Positions 7,221 through 17,700 are shown, counted from the first letter of the stretch. The stretch: 64,000 bases of DNA from DAIDHZ01 sp035480255 (GCA_964630875.1 CAZVXF010000002.1:1-64000), one strand, 5' to 3'. Numbers and translations are program-made. The notes: generated by a model from the sequence alone, not told the origin.

Positions 7221-9788
7221 ATGATTTCAACGACGATAACGCAAGCGGTATATATGGACATTGATTTTCAGTCAGATGTTTTGGTGCAGAAAATTAAGCA
7301 CCTCATGATTACGACCAATGGTCGCACTTCGAAGAAAGCGGGAATGGAGGAATTCTATCAAGCTTTTTGCCAAGTGCTTCGCGAAGAGATCATGATCAAT
7401 TGGACGGCGTCGCTAGATACCGCAGAAGAAAATAAAGCGCGTCATTTGTATTTCTTGTCGATGGAATATTTGCCAGGTAGATTTTTGAAAAACAACATCA
7501 TGAATATTGGCGCAAACGACGTTGTGCAAGAAGTATTGAAGAAGATGGGACGAAATTTTGAAGATCTCATCTATTGCGAGCCTGATGGAGGGCTTGGCAA
7601 TGGCGGATTGGGAAGGCTCTCTTCCTGCATTCTAGATTCTTTGGCCACATTCCATTATCCAGCACGCGGCTATGGGCTGCGGTATCAATATGGGATTTTC
7701 GAACAGGAGTTATGGCAAGGAAAGCAGATGGAAAGGCCTGATTGCTGGCTGTTGAATACCAATCCATGGGAATCAAGACGCGATACTTTGTCTACAAATG
7801 TCCGTTTTCGAGGAAGACCTGTTCCTGCGGTCAATCAGTTTGGAGAAGAGGTCTACTTGCTAGAGGATGCTGAGGAGGTGCGTGCTCTTCCATACGACAC
7901 ACCGATTGTTGGTTATAGCGAGACAAACGATTTTTCAGTGTTAACTTTACGTCTTTGGTCAACAAAAGAGTCTCCAAGAAATTTCCAGTTGCAACGATAC
8001 AATGCTGGATTTTTGGAGTCTGCAGTCGAAAATACTTCTTTAACAGATGTTCTTTATCCAAATGACAATACTGAGCTTGGGAAAAGAGTGCGATTAAAGC
8101 AGGAATTTTTGCTCGTTTCAGCATCGCTTCATGATATTTTACGTCGCCATGCACGAATGCATGGAACAATGTCGAATTTTGGCGATAAAGTGCGCATTCA
8201 AATTAATGATACTCATCCGGCTTTGGCAATTGCAGAAATTGTTCGTGCATTGACGACAAACTATGACTTCACTTGGGAAAAAGCATGGCTTGCATGCCAA
8301 GAATGTTGTGGATACACAAATCATACAGTCTTGCGAGAGGGTTTAGAAGAGTGGAATGAACATCGCGTTGCTGAGTTTTTGCCAAGACAGCATAAAGTGA
8401 TTCAAAAACTCAACTCTATCCTCTGCGATCAAGTGCGAAAAAAATATCCAGGCGATGAAGAGCGAGTCCGCCGCATGTCGATCATAGAAGCAGGGCAGAT
8501 TCGCATGGCAAACTTAGCCATATTTGGATCGCATAAAGTCAATGGCGTTGCCAAACTGCACACTGAGATCTTGCAAAAGGATCTATTCAAAGATTTCTAT
8601 GAGATGTTCCCAGAAAGATTCTTGAATGTAACAAACGGCGTCACGCAGCGCAGGTGGCTACTCGACGCCAATCCAAATTTAGCCAATTTTATCAGTGAGC
8701 GCATTGGAAGAAGTTGGGTTTCAAATTTTTCAGAGTTATCCAAATTGCATGCATTTGCGGATGATCCAGAATCGCAACATGAATTTCTTCAAATTAAAAG
8801 AGAGAATAAACGGAAGCTATTGCAATTCTTACGCGAAGAAAATGCAGTTCGTGATGTCAATGGAAAAATGCTGCATCATACTTGTGAAGTGGACGAAAAT
8901 GCGCTTTTCGATATCCAAATCAAACGATTGCATGAATATAAACGACAACTCCTCAACGCGCTGCATGTTGTCATGATGATGTTTGAAATCAAAGAAGGAA
9001 AGAGACACACAACAGTTCCTAGACTTGTCCTATTTGGCGGGAAGGCGGCTCCTGGATATTTACGCGCAAAGCAAATTATCCAATTTATTTGTGCCATTCA
9101 ACGAAAAATTCAAGAAGAACCTCTTTTTAGAAAACATTTGAGCGTGGTCTATGTAGAAAACTACAACGTAACACGTGCTGAAATCATTATTCCAGCAGCA
9201 GATCTTTCTGAACAAATATCTACTGCTGGATGGGAAGCGTCTGGAACAGGAAATATGAAGCTATCTATGAATGGGGCACTGACCATTGGCACAGAAGATG
9301 GTGCAAATATTGAAATGCATGCAGAGGTGACAGATCCATGGTGGCCTTTTAAATTTGGAGCCAGTTCCACAGACAATTTAAAACCGTACAAATCAGGAGA
9401 TATTTATATCCATGATGAACAATTGCGTCATGTTGTTGACTCACTGAAAGATGGAACCTTTTCGAAAAACGATGAAGAAGCTGCAAATTTTGCACAAATC
9501 CATCAAGAATTAGTCGGTAGAGATTTTTTTCGCGTTCTTCAAGATTTCCGGTCTTACTATGAAGCGCAGAAGAAAGTTGACGCTCTCTATTTAGATCCAA
9601 ATAAGTGGGCGCAATTTGCAATTCATAACATTGCTTCAATGGGAAAGTTTTCTGTTGATACCGCAGTTCGCTCTTATGCCGAACAAATATGGAATATTTC
9701 TCCACTGCCACCAGAAAGAGAGATTTTAAATAAAGTGCGAGAAGAGTATTCTGAGCACGATCGTTGTCGCATTGGTCCGCAAAAATGA
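7221..9788 (+). CDS. glgP: Glycogen phosphorylase
   Basis: Releases glucose-1-phosphate from glycogen or maltodextrin by phosphorolysis; cytoplasmic. The 855-residue protein has LSMEYLPGR, the GNGGLGRLSSCILDSLA block near 130, NDTHPALAIAE, and the PLP-lysine motif EASGTGNMKLSMNGALTIG with the lysine near residue 680. Length fits the family (about 815-840) with a short N-terminal extension; an ATG at 7254 (MDIDFQSDV) is a possible alternative start, and neither start has a strong Shine-Dalgarno. The next gene starts inside its stop codon region (ATGATG), so they are probably translated together. Glycogen metabolism is conserved in Chlamydiae. Confidence 0.96.
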   Translation: MISTTITQAVYMDIDFQSDVLVQKIKHLMITTNGRTSKKAGMEEFYQAFCQVLREEIMINWTASLDTAEENKARHLYFLSMEYLPGRFLKNNIMNIGANDVVQEVLKKMGRNFEDLIYCEPDGGLGNGGLGRLSSCILDSLATFHYPARGYGLRYQYGIFEQELWQGKQMERPDCWLLNTNPWESRRDTLSTNVRFRGRPVPAVNQFGEEVYLLEDAEEVRALPYDTPIVGYSETNDFSVLTLRLWSTKESPRNFQLQRYNAGFLESAVENTSLTDVLYPNDNTELGKRVRLKQEFLLVSASLHDILRRHARMHGTMSNFGDKVRIQINDTHPALAIAEIVRALTTNYDFTWEKAWLACQECCGYTNHTVLREGLEEWNEHRVAEFLPRQHKVIQKLNSILCDQVRKKYPGDEERVRRMSIIEAGQIRMANLAIFGSHKVNGVAKLHTEILQKDLFKDFYEMFPERFLNVTNGVTQRRWLLDANPNLANFISERIGRSWVSNFSELSKLHAFADDPESQHEFLQIKRENKRKLLQFLREENAVRDVNGKMLHHTCEVDENALFDIQIKRLHEYKRQLLNALHVVMMMFEIKEGKRHTTVPRLVLFGGKAAPGYLRAKQIIQFICAIQRKIQEEPLFRKHLSVVYVENYNVTRAEIIIPAADLSEQISTAGWEASGTGNMKLSMNGALTIGTEDGANIEMHAEVTDPWWPFKFGASSTDNLKPYKSGDIYIHDEQLRHVVDSLKDGTFSKNDEEAANFAQIHQELVGRDFFRVLQDFRSYYEAQKKVDALYLDPNKWAQFAIHNIASMGKFSVDTAVRSYAEQIWNISPLPPEREILNKVREEYSEHDRCRIGPQK

Positions 9789-10480
9789 TGTATTTTTTAC
9801 TCGTAATTGCTCTTTTTTTTGGCAGCTGTAGCCACAATACACCAAAAGAGAAAGTTCGTTTAGGGATGGATACAACTTGGTATCCACTCAACTTTGGCGA
9901 ATACAACCCATACGTGAACGGATTTATCGATGATCTTCTGCAGGAAATTGCGAAAGAAAAAAAAATAGAATTCGAAAAGGTTCCGATCACTTCAAATTAT
10001 GATGCTGCGCTCTCTTCTTTGCCACCTTATACATTTAACCAAGCCAAATATGATTTTTCACAAAATTTTTTACGCATCGGACCTGTTCTGATCCTTCCAG
10101 CAAATGTCAAAACGAAAAAGCTCAGAGATATGGAAGGGGATACAGTCGGGATTCTCTCTGGCAATGAGATCACGCAAGTGCTTCAAAAATATCCCGATAT
10201 TGTTGTAAAAAATTATCCAACAACCACTGCACTGTTAGATGCAGTCGTATCTCAAGAAATCCAGGGGGCGCTATTAGGTCGTATAGAAGCTGTCGCCTTT
10301 ACAACAGGAGTTTATCACGGAAAGTTAAAAATAGCTTCTCTTCCTCTCAACGATGCAGGTCTACATTTCATCGCCCAAAAAGGCAAACATGAACATCTCA
10401 TCCATTCAATCGATCAAAACATCACCGAATTAAAAAAGAAAAAATTTTATAAAGAGCTTCTTGAAAAATGGAAATTATAA
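9785..10480 (+). CDS. Extracellular solute-binding lipoprotein, family 3
   Basis: Periplasmic binding protein of the amino-acid type (SBP_bac_3, like ArtJ/GlnH). The start at 9785 (MMYFLLVIALFFGSC) overlaps the glgP stop by 4 bp and gives a clean lipoprotein signal with Cys at the end of FFGSC; the longer frame from 9764 would hide the signal. The 231-residue protein has two lobes, with LGMDTTWYPLNF at the start of the first and LRDMEGDTVGILSGNE at the hinge. No permease or ATPase gene lies nearby, so partner proteins would be encoded elsewhere. Coupling to glgP is positional; the ligand is unknown. Confidence 0.85.
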   Translation: MMYFLLVIALFFGSCSHNTPKEKVRLGMDTTWYPLNFGEYNPYVNGFIDDLLQEIAKEKKIEFEKVPITSNYDAALSSLPPYTFNQAKYDFSQNFLRIGPVLILPANVKTKKLRDMEGDTVGILSGNEITQVLQKYPDIVVKNYPTTTALLDAVVSQEIQGALLGRIEAVAFTTGVYHGKLKIASLPLNDAGLHFIAQKGKHEHLIHSIDQNITELKKKKFYKELLEKWKL

Positions 10481-11596
10481 AGCCAATTTTTTCAGAAAAT
10501 GATCTGCTTGAATCACTTCTACATTTCTGCTGACATATTCGCGTTTTAAATTTTTCACAATCTGAGTTGCTGGAAACTGATACTTCTTTGCAAAATAGAA
10601 GAGGGCTGGATTCACCTCATGATTGCCCGCCTTTGCTTCGATGACGAGCCTGATTTCATCATCGCAAATGACTGCGAAATCGACCTCTTTTCCATCTTTT
10701 GTTTGTAAATAATGAAGAGTAAAATTTTTTGCATCATAATCGACTTTCGCAAACGTATGCTTCAATAGGCATGTTGCAACAAAGTTTTCAAATGAAGCTC
10801 CGACATCTCCCTTCACAAGACCTGTATCAAAAAAATAGATTTTTGGTTCTTTCAGAAGGCTGCGCGCAATATTGCGTGAATATGGAGTGACTCGAAAAAC
10901 GATATATAAAGCCTCAAGTATTTGAATATACTTTTTCACAGTATTTGGCGAAATCGCGACATCTTCTGCGATTGATGTATACGAAATCGGTGAGCCCACT
11001 TTAGAGCGAAGAAGATCAAAAACTAAGCGAATTGCTTTGACATCCTGAATATGATCAAAATCAAAAATATCAACGCGTAACAAACTGTCGACGTATTGAT
11101 TTCTCCAGCGCATGGCATCAATAGAGCTTGAGGACAAAAAAGGTTCAGGAAATCCACCTCTTTCGAGAAACAGGTCTATTGTATAGGGAACTCCTGCTTG
11201 TTCGCACTCTGCGGGAGATAGCGGCATCAGTCTATGTAAGAAAAAACGCCCTGCAAGAGAATCTCCCACATTTGAGAAGACTTCAAGACGCGCGCTTCCA
11301 GTCACTAAAATCTTTTGATGATCAAGTTTTGTATCGTAGACACCTTTCAGATAGTTTTTCCATTCGGGCATCTTATGAATTTCGTCGAGTATGATGAGTT
11401 CCGCCGACGGAAGCCAAGCTTCTTTTCGGATGATTTCTCGGTCTTGGAGACGATCGTAGTTCAGGTAGATAGATGAAGTAAATTCTAAAGCAATCTCCTT
11501 TGCAAGAGTCGTTTTTCCCGCTTGTCTAGGACCTGCCAAAAGAACCATTTTTTTTGATAAATCGCGAATGATTGCGCTTTTTTGGATTCTCTTCAT
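10475..11596 (-). CDS. AAA+ ATPase with DUF4143 domain
   Basis: 373 residues. Walker A is GPRQAGKTT near residue 22 and Walker B is LIILDEIHKMPEW near 68; the C-terminal half matches the DUF4143 type (nuclease-like fold, with DGKEVDFAVICDDEIRLVIEAKA near 305-325, where the D, E and K residues resemble a PD-(D/E)XK core). A winged-helix-like stretch (SYTSIAEDVAISPNTVKKY) lies in the middle. Such genes are common accessory genes in bacteria and archaea with no settled function. Its stop overlaps the convergent solute-binding gene by 6 bp. The upstream region has unusual repeated half-sites (11620-11662). Probably acquired and not part of core metabolism. Confidence 0.85.
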   Translation of the reverse strand: MKRIQKSAIIRDLSKKMVLLAGPRQAGKTTLAKEIALEFTSSIYLNYDRLQDREIIRKEAWLPSAELIILDEIHKMPEWKNYLKGVYDTKLDHQKILVTGSARLEVFSNVGDSLAGRFFLHRLMPLSPAECEQAGVPYTIDLFLERGGFPEPFLSSSSIDAMRWRNQYVDSLLRVDIFDFDHIQDVKAIRLVFDLLRSKVGSPISYTSIAEDVAISPNTVKKYIQILEALYIVFRVTPYSRNIARSLLKEPKIYFFDTGLVKGDVGASFENFVATCLLKHTFAKVDYDAKNFTLHYLQTKDGKEVDFAVICDDEIRLVIEAKAGNHEVNPALFYFAKKYQFPATQIVKNLKREYVSRNVEVIQADHFLKKLAL

Positions 11597-11619
11597 ATTC
11601 GACTATTCTGCACGATATT

Positions 11620-11662
11620 GCGGAAAAGTCAAGACTTTTTCGCAATTGCTTGCGGAAAAGTC
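11620..11662. promoter_or_regulatory. Operator-like array of three half-sites
   Basis: GCGGAAAAGTC at 11620-11630 is followed after AA by its near-perfect inverse (GACTTTTTCGC, 11633-11643, one mismatch), and a third direct copy lies at 11652-11662. The array ends 24 bp upstream of the DUF4143 ATPase start and so lies in its likely promoter or leader. A dimeric repressor binding site is a reasonable reading; the protein is unknown. Confidence 0.5.
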
Positions 11663-11840
11663 GAGTCCAAGATGCGGCATCAATAAAAGCTTGTAAAAAT
11701 CCTCTGTCCAAAAATATAGTACTTACTTTTTTAGGGAGTGTGATGACAGCAATTTCTTTAGAAAGGGGGAATTGCAAGGCTAACGCTGAAAACATGATTT
11801 TTTCGGAAATTTGTTGATCACACCTTTCTTTAGACACTAG

Positions 11841-11855
11841 TTTTGCAATTCCCTC
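11841..11855 (+). repeat. Dispersed 15-bp intergenic motif, copy B
   Basis: Identical to the copies at 7114 and 61946. It sits 12 bp upstream of the rplU -35 box and inside a TAGACAC...GTGTCTA inverted repeat (11831-11837 and 11874-11880). An inverted partial copy (GGGAATTGCAA) lies about 75 bp upstream. Confidence 0.6.
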
Positions 11856-11866
11856 AAACTATCATC

Positions 11867-11895
11867 TTGACAGGTGTCTAATTGTCCGTTATAAT
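11867..11895 (+). promoter_or_regulatory. Consensus promoter for rplU-rpmA-obgE
   Basis: TTGACA (11867-11872) and TATAAT (11890-11895) are both perfect consensus hexamers with a 17-bp spacer, 25 bp upstream of the rplU ATG. This is the major sigma factor (sigma-66 in Chlamydiae) type. Confidence 0.85.
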
Positions 11896-11920
11896 TGCGT
11901 CAATTATTTTCGGAGGAATC

Positions 11921-12229
11921 ATGTACGCCATCATCGAAACAGGTGGAAAACAATATCGAGTACAGGAAGGCGATGAGCTTGATGTCGAACTTTTAGGCCA
12001 GGAAGGCTCCGTTTTGTTCGATAAAGTTTTATTTTATACTGACGGATCAAACGCCAAGGTCGGCGTGCCTCATGTCTCTGCTTGTAAGGTACATGCGGAA
12101 GTGTTAGGGTTGGCAAAAGGTCCTAAAGTAATCGCTTTTAAATATAAGAGAAGAAAGAATTATCGCCGAACTGTTGGACACAGACAAAAGTATTCTCGCG
12201 TGAAAATTACGAAAATTGCAGTGGCTTAA
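11921..12229 (+). CDS. rplU: 50S ribosomal protein L21
   Basis: Large-subunit protein that binds 23S rRNA. The ATG at 11921 gives the standard N-terminus MYAIIETGGKQYRVQEGD and has CGGAGG 5 bp upstream; an upstream TTG start would lie inside the promoter -10 region and is rejected. 102 residues, the normal L21 length, with the conserved KRRKNYRRTVGHRQKY block near the C-terminus. First gene of the conserved rplU-rpmA-obgE operon. Confidence 0.97.
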   Translation: MYAIIETGGKQYRVQEGDELDVELLGQEGSVLFDKVLFYTDGSNAKVGVPHVSACKVHAEVLGLAKGPKVIAFKYKRRKNYRRTVGHRQKYSRVKITKIAVA

Positions 12230-12244
12230 AAAAGGTTTTGACAA

Positions 12245-12502
12245 ATGGCACATAAGAAAGGTCAGGGATCTACCCGAAACGGACGCGATTCAAATTCGCA
12301 ACGCCTTGGAATAAAAGCGACGATGGGACAGTTTGTCACAACCGGCAGCATCCTCGTTCGTCAATGTGGAACAAAATGGCATCCGTGCAAGAACGTCGGA
12401 GTCGGTAAAGATTTTTCTTTATTCGCGCTTCGAGACGGGATTGTACAGTATCACAAGTCAGATAAAACGTATGTGACTGTGGTTCCGGTGCAGGAACAAT
12501 AA
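12245..12502 (+). CDS. rpmA: 50S ribosomal protein L27
   Basis: 85-residue L27 with the basic N-terminus MAHKKGQGSTRNGRDSNSQR and GSILVRQCGTKWHPCKNVG, the usual family pattern. L27 reaches the peptidyl-transferase centre with this N-terminal tail. There is no N-terminal extension to be cleaved, unlike in Firmicutes. It lies 15 bp after rplU and 11 bp before obgE, so the three are one operon driven from 11867. Confidence 0.97.
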   Translation: MAHKKGQGSTRNGRDSNSQRLGIKATMGQFVTTGSILVRQCGTKWHPCKNVGVGKDFSLFALRDGIVQYHKSDKTYVTVVPVQEQ

Positions 12503-12513
12503 GATAATACCTC

Positions 12514-13563
12514 ATGTTTGTCGATACAGTATCACTTGAATTATCGGCAGGCAGGGGTGGTGATGGCGTCATTGCTTGGCGCCGCGAGAAATATATTCCC
12601 AAAGGTGGACCTGCTGGTGGCGATGGTGGCCACGGCGGTTCAGTCATCCTAGTTGCAGACGATCAAATCCCATCTCTTGAGCATCTCCGTAACAGAAGTA
12701 TTATTAAAGCTGAAAACGGCAGGCCTGGCGAAGCAAATAATCGCACAGGAAGAAATGGAAAAGACTGTTTGATCCCTGTCCCTCTTGGAACTCTACTCAA
12801 GGATGTTCAAACTGGAGAAATTCTTTTCGATTTTACAGAACACGGCCAAACATGGACCGTTTGTAAAGGTGGAAAAGGAGGAAGGGGAAACAGCCGCTTC
12901 AAAACGCCTACTCATCAGGCTCCTTATGTTTGCACTCCAGGACTACCCGGAGAGGAATCGAAAGTCGATCTCGAGCTGAAATTGATTGCTGATATCGGTC
13001 TCGTTGGCATGCCGAATGCTGGCAAATCGACCCTCATTTCAGCGCTGACGTACATTCGCGTAAAAATTGCCCCATACCCGTTCACAACTTTACGTCCAAA
13101 TCTCGGCATCATGCGTTTAGATTCAGGGCAAAAGCTTCTGATCGCGGACATTCCAGGTCTCATCGAAAGAGCATCTGAAGATAGAGGCTTAGGGATTTCT
13201 TTCTTAAAACACGTAGAAAGAACCTCTATATTGATTTTCATGATTGAGTTAGCGCCGCACCAGGATCGAGATCCTTTCTCTGAATTTGAGATGCTACGAA
13301 AAGAATTAGCTGCATACAATCCAACTCTCTTAGAAAAACCATTCCTTGTCTGTCTCAATAAAATTGACCAGGAAGAAACAAGAGAACTTGCTGATTCATT
13401 TCGCCAACGCTATCCGTTTGATCCGGCAAATCTTTTTGAGATTTCTGCAAGCGAAAGAATCAATTTGGATCGCTTAAAAGAAGCAATCGAAGCCATCGCT
13501 CCAGTCAAAACAGTGGCTAAGCAAGACGAAGCTGTTGACGAGCTTGCTCTTTTGTTGAACTGA
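12514..13563 (+). CDS. obgE: Obg-family GTPase, ribosome assembly
   Basis: Essential GTPase acting in large-subunit assembly. The 349-residue protein has the glycine-rich Obg domain (residues 1-157, with repeated GGxGG turns) and then a G domain with GMPNAGKST (G1 near 165), the switch-region TTLRP, DIPGLIERA (G3) and NKID (G4). No C-terminal OCT extension is present beyond the G domain, as in other Chlamydiae. It follows rpmA in the usual operon and is convergent with the FAD monooxygenase gene, 19 bp apart. Confidence 0.96.
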   Translation: MFVDTVSLELSAGRGGDGVIAWRREKYIPKGGPAGGDGGHGGSVILVADDQIPSLEHLRNRSIIKAENGRPGEANNRTGRNGKDCLIPVPLGTLLKDVQTGEILFDFTEHGQTWTVCKGGKGGRGNSRFKTPTHQAPYVCTPGLPGEESKVDLELKLIADIGLVGMPNAGKSTLISALTYIRVKIAPYPFTTLRPNLGIMRLDSGQKLLIADIPGLIERASEDRGLGISFLKHVERTSILIFMIELAPHQDRDPFSEFEMLRKELAAYNPTLLEKPFLVCLNKIDQEETRELADSFRQRYPFDPANLFEISASERINLDRLKEAIEAIAPVKTVAKQDEAVDELALLLN

Positions 13564-13582
13564 ACAGTCAAAAAACCAATTT

Positions 13583-14575
13583 TTAGAAGTATGGGAGGTT
13601 CATTTGAATGAAACACTCCACCTCTTTTTCCATATTTTGGTTGAATTGTTCAAAGGAATTTTCTTGGTGTAAAGTGCGGAAGAGTTCTCCTGCAATTTCA
13701 GTTGTTTTAAAACAATAGTTGACCCCTGAGCCAGTAAAAAAACTGGCTGTGCTTGCGGCATCTCCAAGAATAATGACTCCGCGAAGAGGATCGGAAAAAG
13801 CAATTGCGCGCTGCAGATAAATGGGTATATTTTCCAAGGCAATGCAGCTTTCTTTACCCATCTTCATTGCCTCTTGCCGCCATCCGAGTTCTGAGGCGAA
13901 AAGGGTCATCTGATCTAAGCTGAGATTTTTCAATGCGAAGGGACGATTCTGAAAAAAGAGGACTGTTGCATTAGGGACACAAACCTTTTTGGCAAAAAGA
14001 TCGTTATGAGGCTGGAATTCGACAGAAAGTTCTCCGACCGGATTGTGTGATTGTACCATGCATACTCCGCCCAGCGTTTGATTCAAAAGTTGGCAATCTA
14101 TCTTGAGTTTTTCTCGAACTCGACTATGAAGGCCGTCGGCACCGACTAAAATATCGTAATTGAGAATCTCATTTCCTCTTTCAGTTTGAATGATCGCAGA
14201 GCGCGTTTGTTCTGCAAAATCGATGAATTCACCGCGCATTCTTTGCACTCCGAGTAAATCTGCATGGAGTGCTAAACCATCTTCTAAATCTTTAAGGAGA
14301 AGAAATCCTCTTCGCGTTCCATTGAAGTCTAAATCTTCTAGAAGAGGAATGGTTGCATTCCACTTCTCAAATAACTCTAAAGTCCCTGCTGACAAACTCA
14401 TTGTATTCTGACGAGAATAACATTCTCGCTTCTCGACAAGGATCACTTCTAACCCTGCCATCCGCGCTTCGATCGCAGCGCCAAGTCCGGTGGGGCCTCC
14501 TCCAATGATCATCACAGTAGAGGCATTTAACCCAACAACACCCAAGAAAAATATCCAAAGCAATTGATAGATCAT
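13583..14575 (-). CDS. FAD-dependent monooxygenase-like protein
   Basis: 330 residues of the group A flavoprotein hydroxylase type (UbiH/PHBH fold). The Rossmann motif VMIIGGGPTGLGAAIEARMAG is at about 21-41, the DG motif in ILVGADGLHSRVREKL near 145, and the GD motif in GVIILGDAASTASFF near 270. The N-terminus MIYQLLWIFFLGVVGLNAS is hydrophobic and looks like a signal or anchor ahead of the FAD domain, which is odd for this family; a start at the Met before IIGGG would remove it but leave an incomplete first strand. No family-specific substrate can be given. It stands alone, convergent with obgE. Confidence 0.85.
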   Translation of the reverse strand: MIYQLLWIFFLGVVGLNASTVMIIGGGPTGLGAAIEARMAGLEVILVEKRECYSRQNTMSLSAGTLELFEKWNATIPLLEDLDFNGTRRGFLLLKDLEDGLALHADLLGVQRMRGEFIDFAEQTRSAIIQTERGNEILNYDILVGADGLHSRVREKLKIDCQLLNQTLGGVCMVQSHNPVGELSVEFQPHNDLFAKKVCVPNATVLFFQNRPFALKNLSLDQMTLFASELGWRQEAMKMGKESCIALENIPIYLQRAIAFSDPLRGVIILGDAASTASFFTGSGVNYCFKTTEIAGELFRTLHQENSFEQFNQNMEKEVECFIQMNLPYF

Positions 14576-14756
14576 CGTTTTTTTATTAATCCACTATGCA
14601 AATAGGGCGAGAAAATAAGGCATAAATTCTAGCATATTGTACCAAACCTAAGAAATAATTTCATATTCGAGAATTCAAGTTCTTAAGAATCTATTCGTTA
14701 CAGTCTAATGATAGACAGGAAAAAAAGAAGGGAGATACAATGGGAGGAAGGTCCCT

Positions 14757-17700
14757 ATGTATCAGCCTCCTGAATTCTTACGCGAGCATCTCGAAGCTGC
14801 TACCGTCTTGTGGCGAACAGGTGGTGTCAATGAGCCTGTCTTTTCTCGCGGGACTTATAATATTGAAGTTCAGGAGAAGCCAGATCAAAAAGAGTTTGCT
14901 TTTCTCCAAATGAATGATGAAGGGAATCTCACAGACTTTTTTTGCACGTGTAAAGAGTCAGAAGGCGGTCATGGCTGTGTTCATTTGGCAGCAGCATACC
15001 TTCGCGTTTTCAATCATGCCGATGAGCCATTGCATGTGCGTTTTAAAAAGTCGTTTTGGAATCGCGTATTCCAAATGGAAGCGAAAAAACAAGGGACTGA
15101 TTCTGAATGCTTAGTGAAGCTAGGCGATGGAGTTTATGAGGCCAAGAATTTTACTTTGAAAGCCCTCACTCCAAAAACGACGAAACGATTAGAGGAGATC
15201 CTCTCGAAAAAAGAAGAGACCGAAGAAACATCGCTTAAATTTTCAAATTTGTCCTTAGAAGAAATTGAGCAGTATCGAAAAGGACAAGCAAGCCATCAGC
15301 TGCGTTATGAACTCTCATTTTGGTCTGATCTCGCGCAGTGGTTTATGGAGCTTCAAGATGAAAAAATTCCGTATGCAATTCAGTTTTTTGGATCTCCATT
15401 GCCCAATGAAATTGAGGTCAAGTTTCCTGAGGTGGAAATGCGATTTTCTATTTCAGAGGTCCATTTACCTTGGATTATTCCAAGTTTAAGTACAGTTGAC
15501 TCTCCATTACGCGTGATGGATGGCGAGAAAGATTCTTTAGAGAATGTTGTGTTTGATGAAATCAATCGAACTCTCATCGTTACTGTCCCTAAACAAGTCA
15601 ATCAAGAGATTCAAGGAATGAAGATTGGTGAATGGACTTTTGTAGAAGGCAAAGGTTTTTATCGTAAAAATTCTTCTCCGTTGTTTCATGAAGAAGTGAT
15701 TCCAGAAGGAAGGATCGGAGACACCTTAACGCATTACTATAAAGAACTTGGAAAATTCCTGAATCTACACTCTGAGCCAAAGAAAGCAAAATACCGCCTC
15801 CATTTTGACCCAGATCTAAATCTATCTGTTACGTTGGACGTTGGCCAAGAAATATTGAGCTTTTATCCTTGGATATATGTGCCGAAGGATGGTTTTTATC
15901 TTTTGGAAGACTGGCTATTTCCCGAACTCCAGAAAATTGTTCCTAAAAAAGAGGTGGCAGATTTTATCAATAAAAATCGTTTATGGCTGCATCAATTTCC
16001 TGGGTTTCAAACGCATATTGGAAGTCTCGATTCTCATTTGACGTATACGATGGATGATAAGCTTTGTTTTGATGTGGAGCTTGCATTTCCAATTGTTGAT
16101 ATGCATCGTTTTGATGAGTGGATATACATCAAAGGCCAAGGATTTTATTTAAAAAAAGATTCTGGACGTCTTCCTTTGCATCCCGGTCTATGTGTCCAAA
16201 AAGACGATATTTCCTCATTCATTGATAAGCATAAAGAAGCGCTTGAGCAAGTGCATGGTTTTTTCAGTAGCTTTGTTCCCATCGAACAAATGGGGCTAAC
16301 CATTGGTTTGAATGACGAAGGTTTGATTACTACAACTCCCAAAATCAAATATGCAAAAGGGGTAGATCCATCAAAAATTCAGTTTTTTGGAGAATATTTC
16401 TATATCGAAGAAAAGGGGTTTTCTTCCATTCCATTGACACTCAATGTTCCTGAAAAATATCGAGAGCCTTTAGTGATCTCGCACGAACAAGAGGCGGCCT
16501 TTTTAGGATATGAGTTGGAACCCCTGAAGCCCTACATTTTAGAAATCGATCACCGTCTAAAAAAACCTGCTTCAATTCGCTTGAAAATTAGAAAAGTTGT
16601 TCGCGATACAAGAAAAAGAACGCAAAGCTGGCTTGTTGATCTAGCCTATGAGTCTGAATTGGGTGTCGCAGATATTTTCCCACTTTGGGATGCTCTTTTT
16701 GAAAAAAAAAGATACCTCTTTTCGAATGCAGGCTTTTTACATCTCAAAGATGCCAGATTCAATTGGATTCGACAACTTCCAAAACAGCGCTTGGATCGAA
16801 AAAAGGGGGTCATTCGTCTCAATACACTTGAATGGATTCGATTAACAGCGTTTGAAGAAATCAAATCGCCACAGGGGGATGATCCCGGCGTCTTAGAAAC
16901 GCGAAGAGTGTTAGAGGAGCTTGGGCGCTTTGAAACCGATCGCATTCTTGATTTATCAGGCCTTAAATCAACTCTGAGACCGTATCAGGAGCAGGGAGTC
17001 AACTGGCTGTGGTTTCTTTACTGTCACGGTTTATCGGGACTTTTATGCGATGATATGGGTCTTGGGAAAACACACCAAGCGATGGCACTTCTTGCAGGCG
17101 TTGTGAACGCAGATCCAGAAAAACGAAATAAATATCTCGTTGTTTGTCCAACATCGGTGATTTATCACTGGCAAGAACTTTTGAAGCGTTTTCTTCCGCA
17201 AATCCGTGTCTGTACTTACTACGGAATCTCGCGAAGTTTAGACAATTTCGAAACCGATTACGATCTGTTGCTCACGTCTTATGGAATTCTTCGCCAAGCA
17301 AGCGACATGCTCGCCGAATTTTCATTTGAGGCTGTTTTTTACGATGAAATCCAAGTCGCAAAAAACGAAGCCTCTCAAACCCATCAAGCATTGCGTCGTT
17401 TGAATGCAAAGATGAAACTGGGGCTGACAGGAACACCGATTGAAAATAGGATCAGTGAAATCAAATCACTATTCGATGTGATTCTCCCTTCTTATATGCC
17501 AAACGATGCGGTCTTTCGAGAAACATTTATTCGGCCGATTGAAAAAGAAAATGATGCAGAAGCAAAAGCCCTCTTAGGGCGCCTTGTTAGGCCATTTATT
17601 CTGCGCCGAAAGAAAAGTGAGGTTCTGTTTGATCTTCCGGAAAAGATTGAAGAAATTGCCTATTCGGACTTATCTGATGAGCAACAAAAACTCTATTCTG

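Larger units (their letters stand above)
11597..11920. other. Divergent 324-bp intergenic region, DUF4143 gene / rplU
   Basis: No credible gene is seen. It holds the triple half-site array (11620-11662), a copy of the 15-bp dispersed motif (11841-11855) whose core appears inverted at about 11768-11778, and a consensus promoter for rplU. Short open frames on both strands here lack family resemblance and overlap the array. Confidence 0.6.

Noticed and set aside
9349..9990. 213-residue minus-strand open frame across the glgP end
   Set aside because: It is antisense to glgP and to the solute-binding gene, which are both well supported.
11526..11837. 103-residue minus-strand and 81-residue plus-strand frames upstream of the DUF4143 gene
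   Set aside because: They overlap the start of the ATPase gene and the half-site array, have no Shine-Dalgarno and look unlike any protein.
11882..11920. TTG start adding 13 residues to L21
   Set aside because: It falls inside the promoter region; the ATG at 11921 has a strong Shine-Dalgarno and the standard L21 N-terminus.
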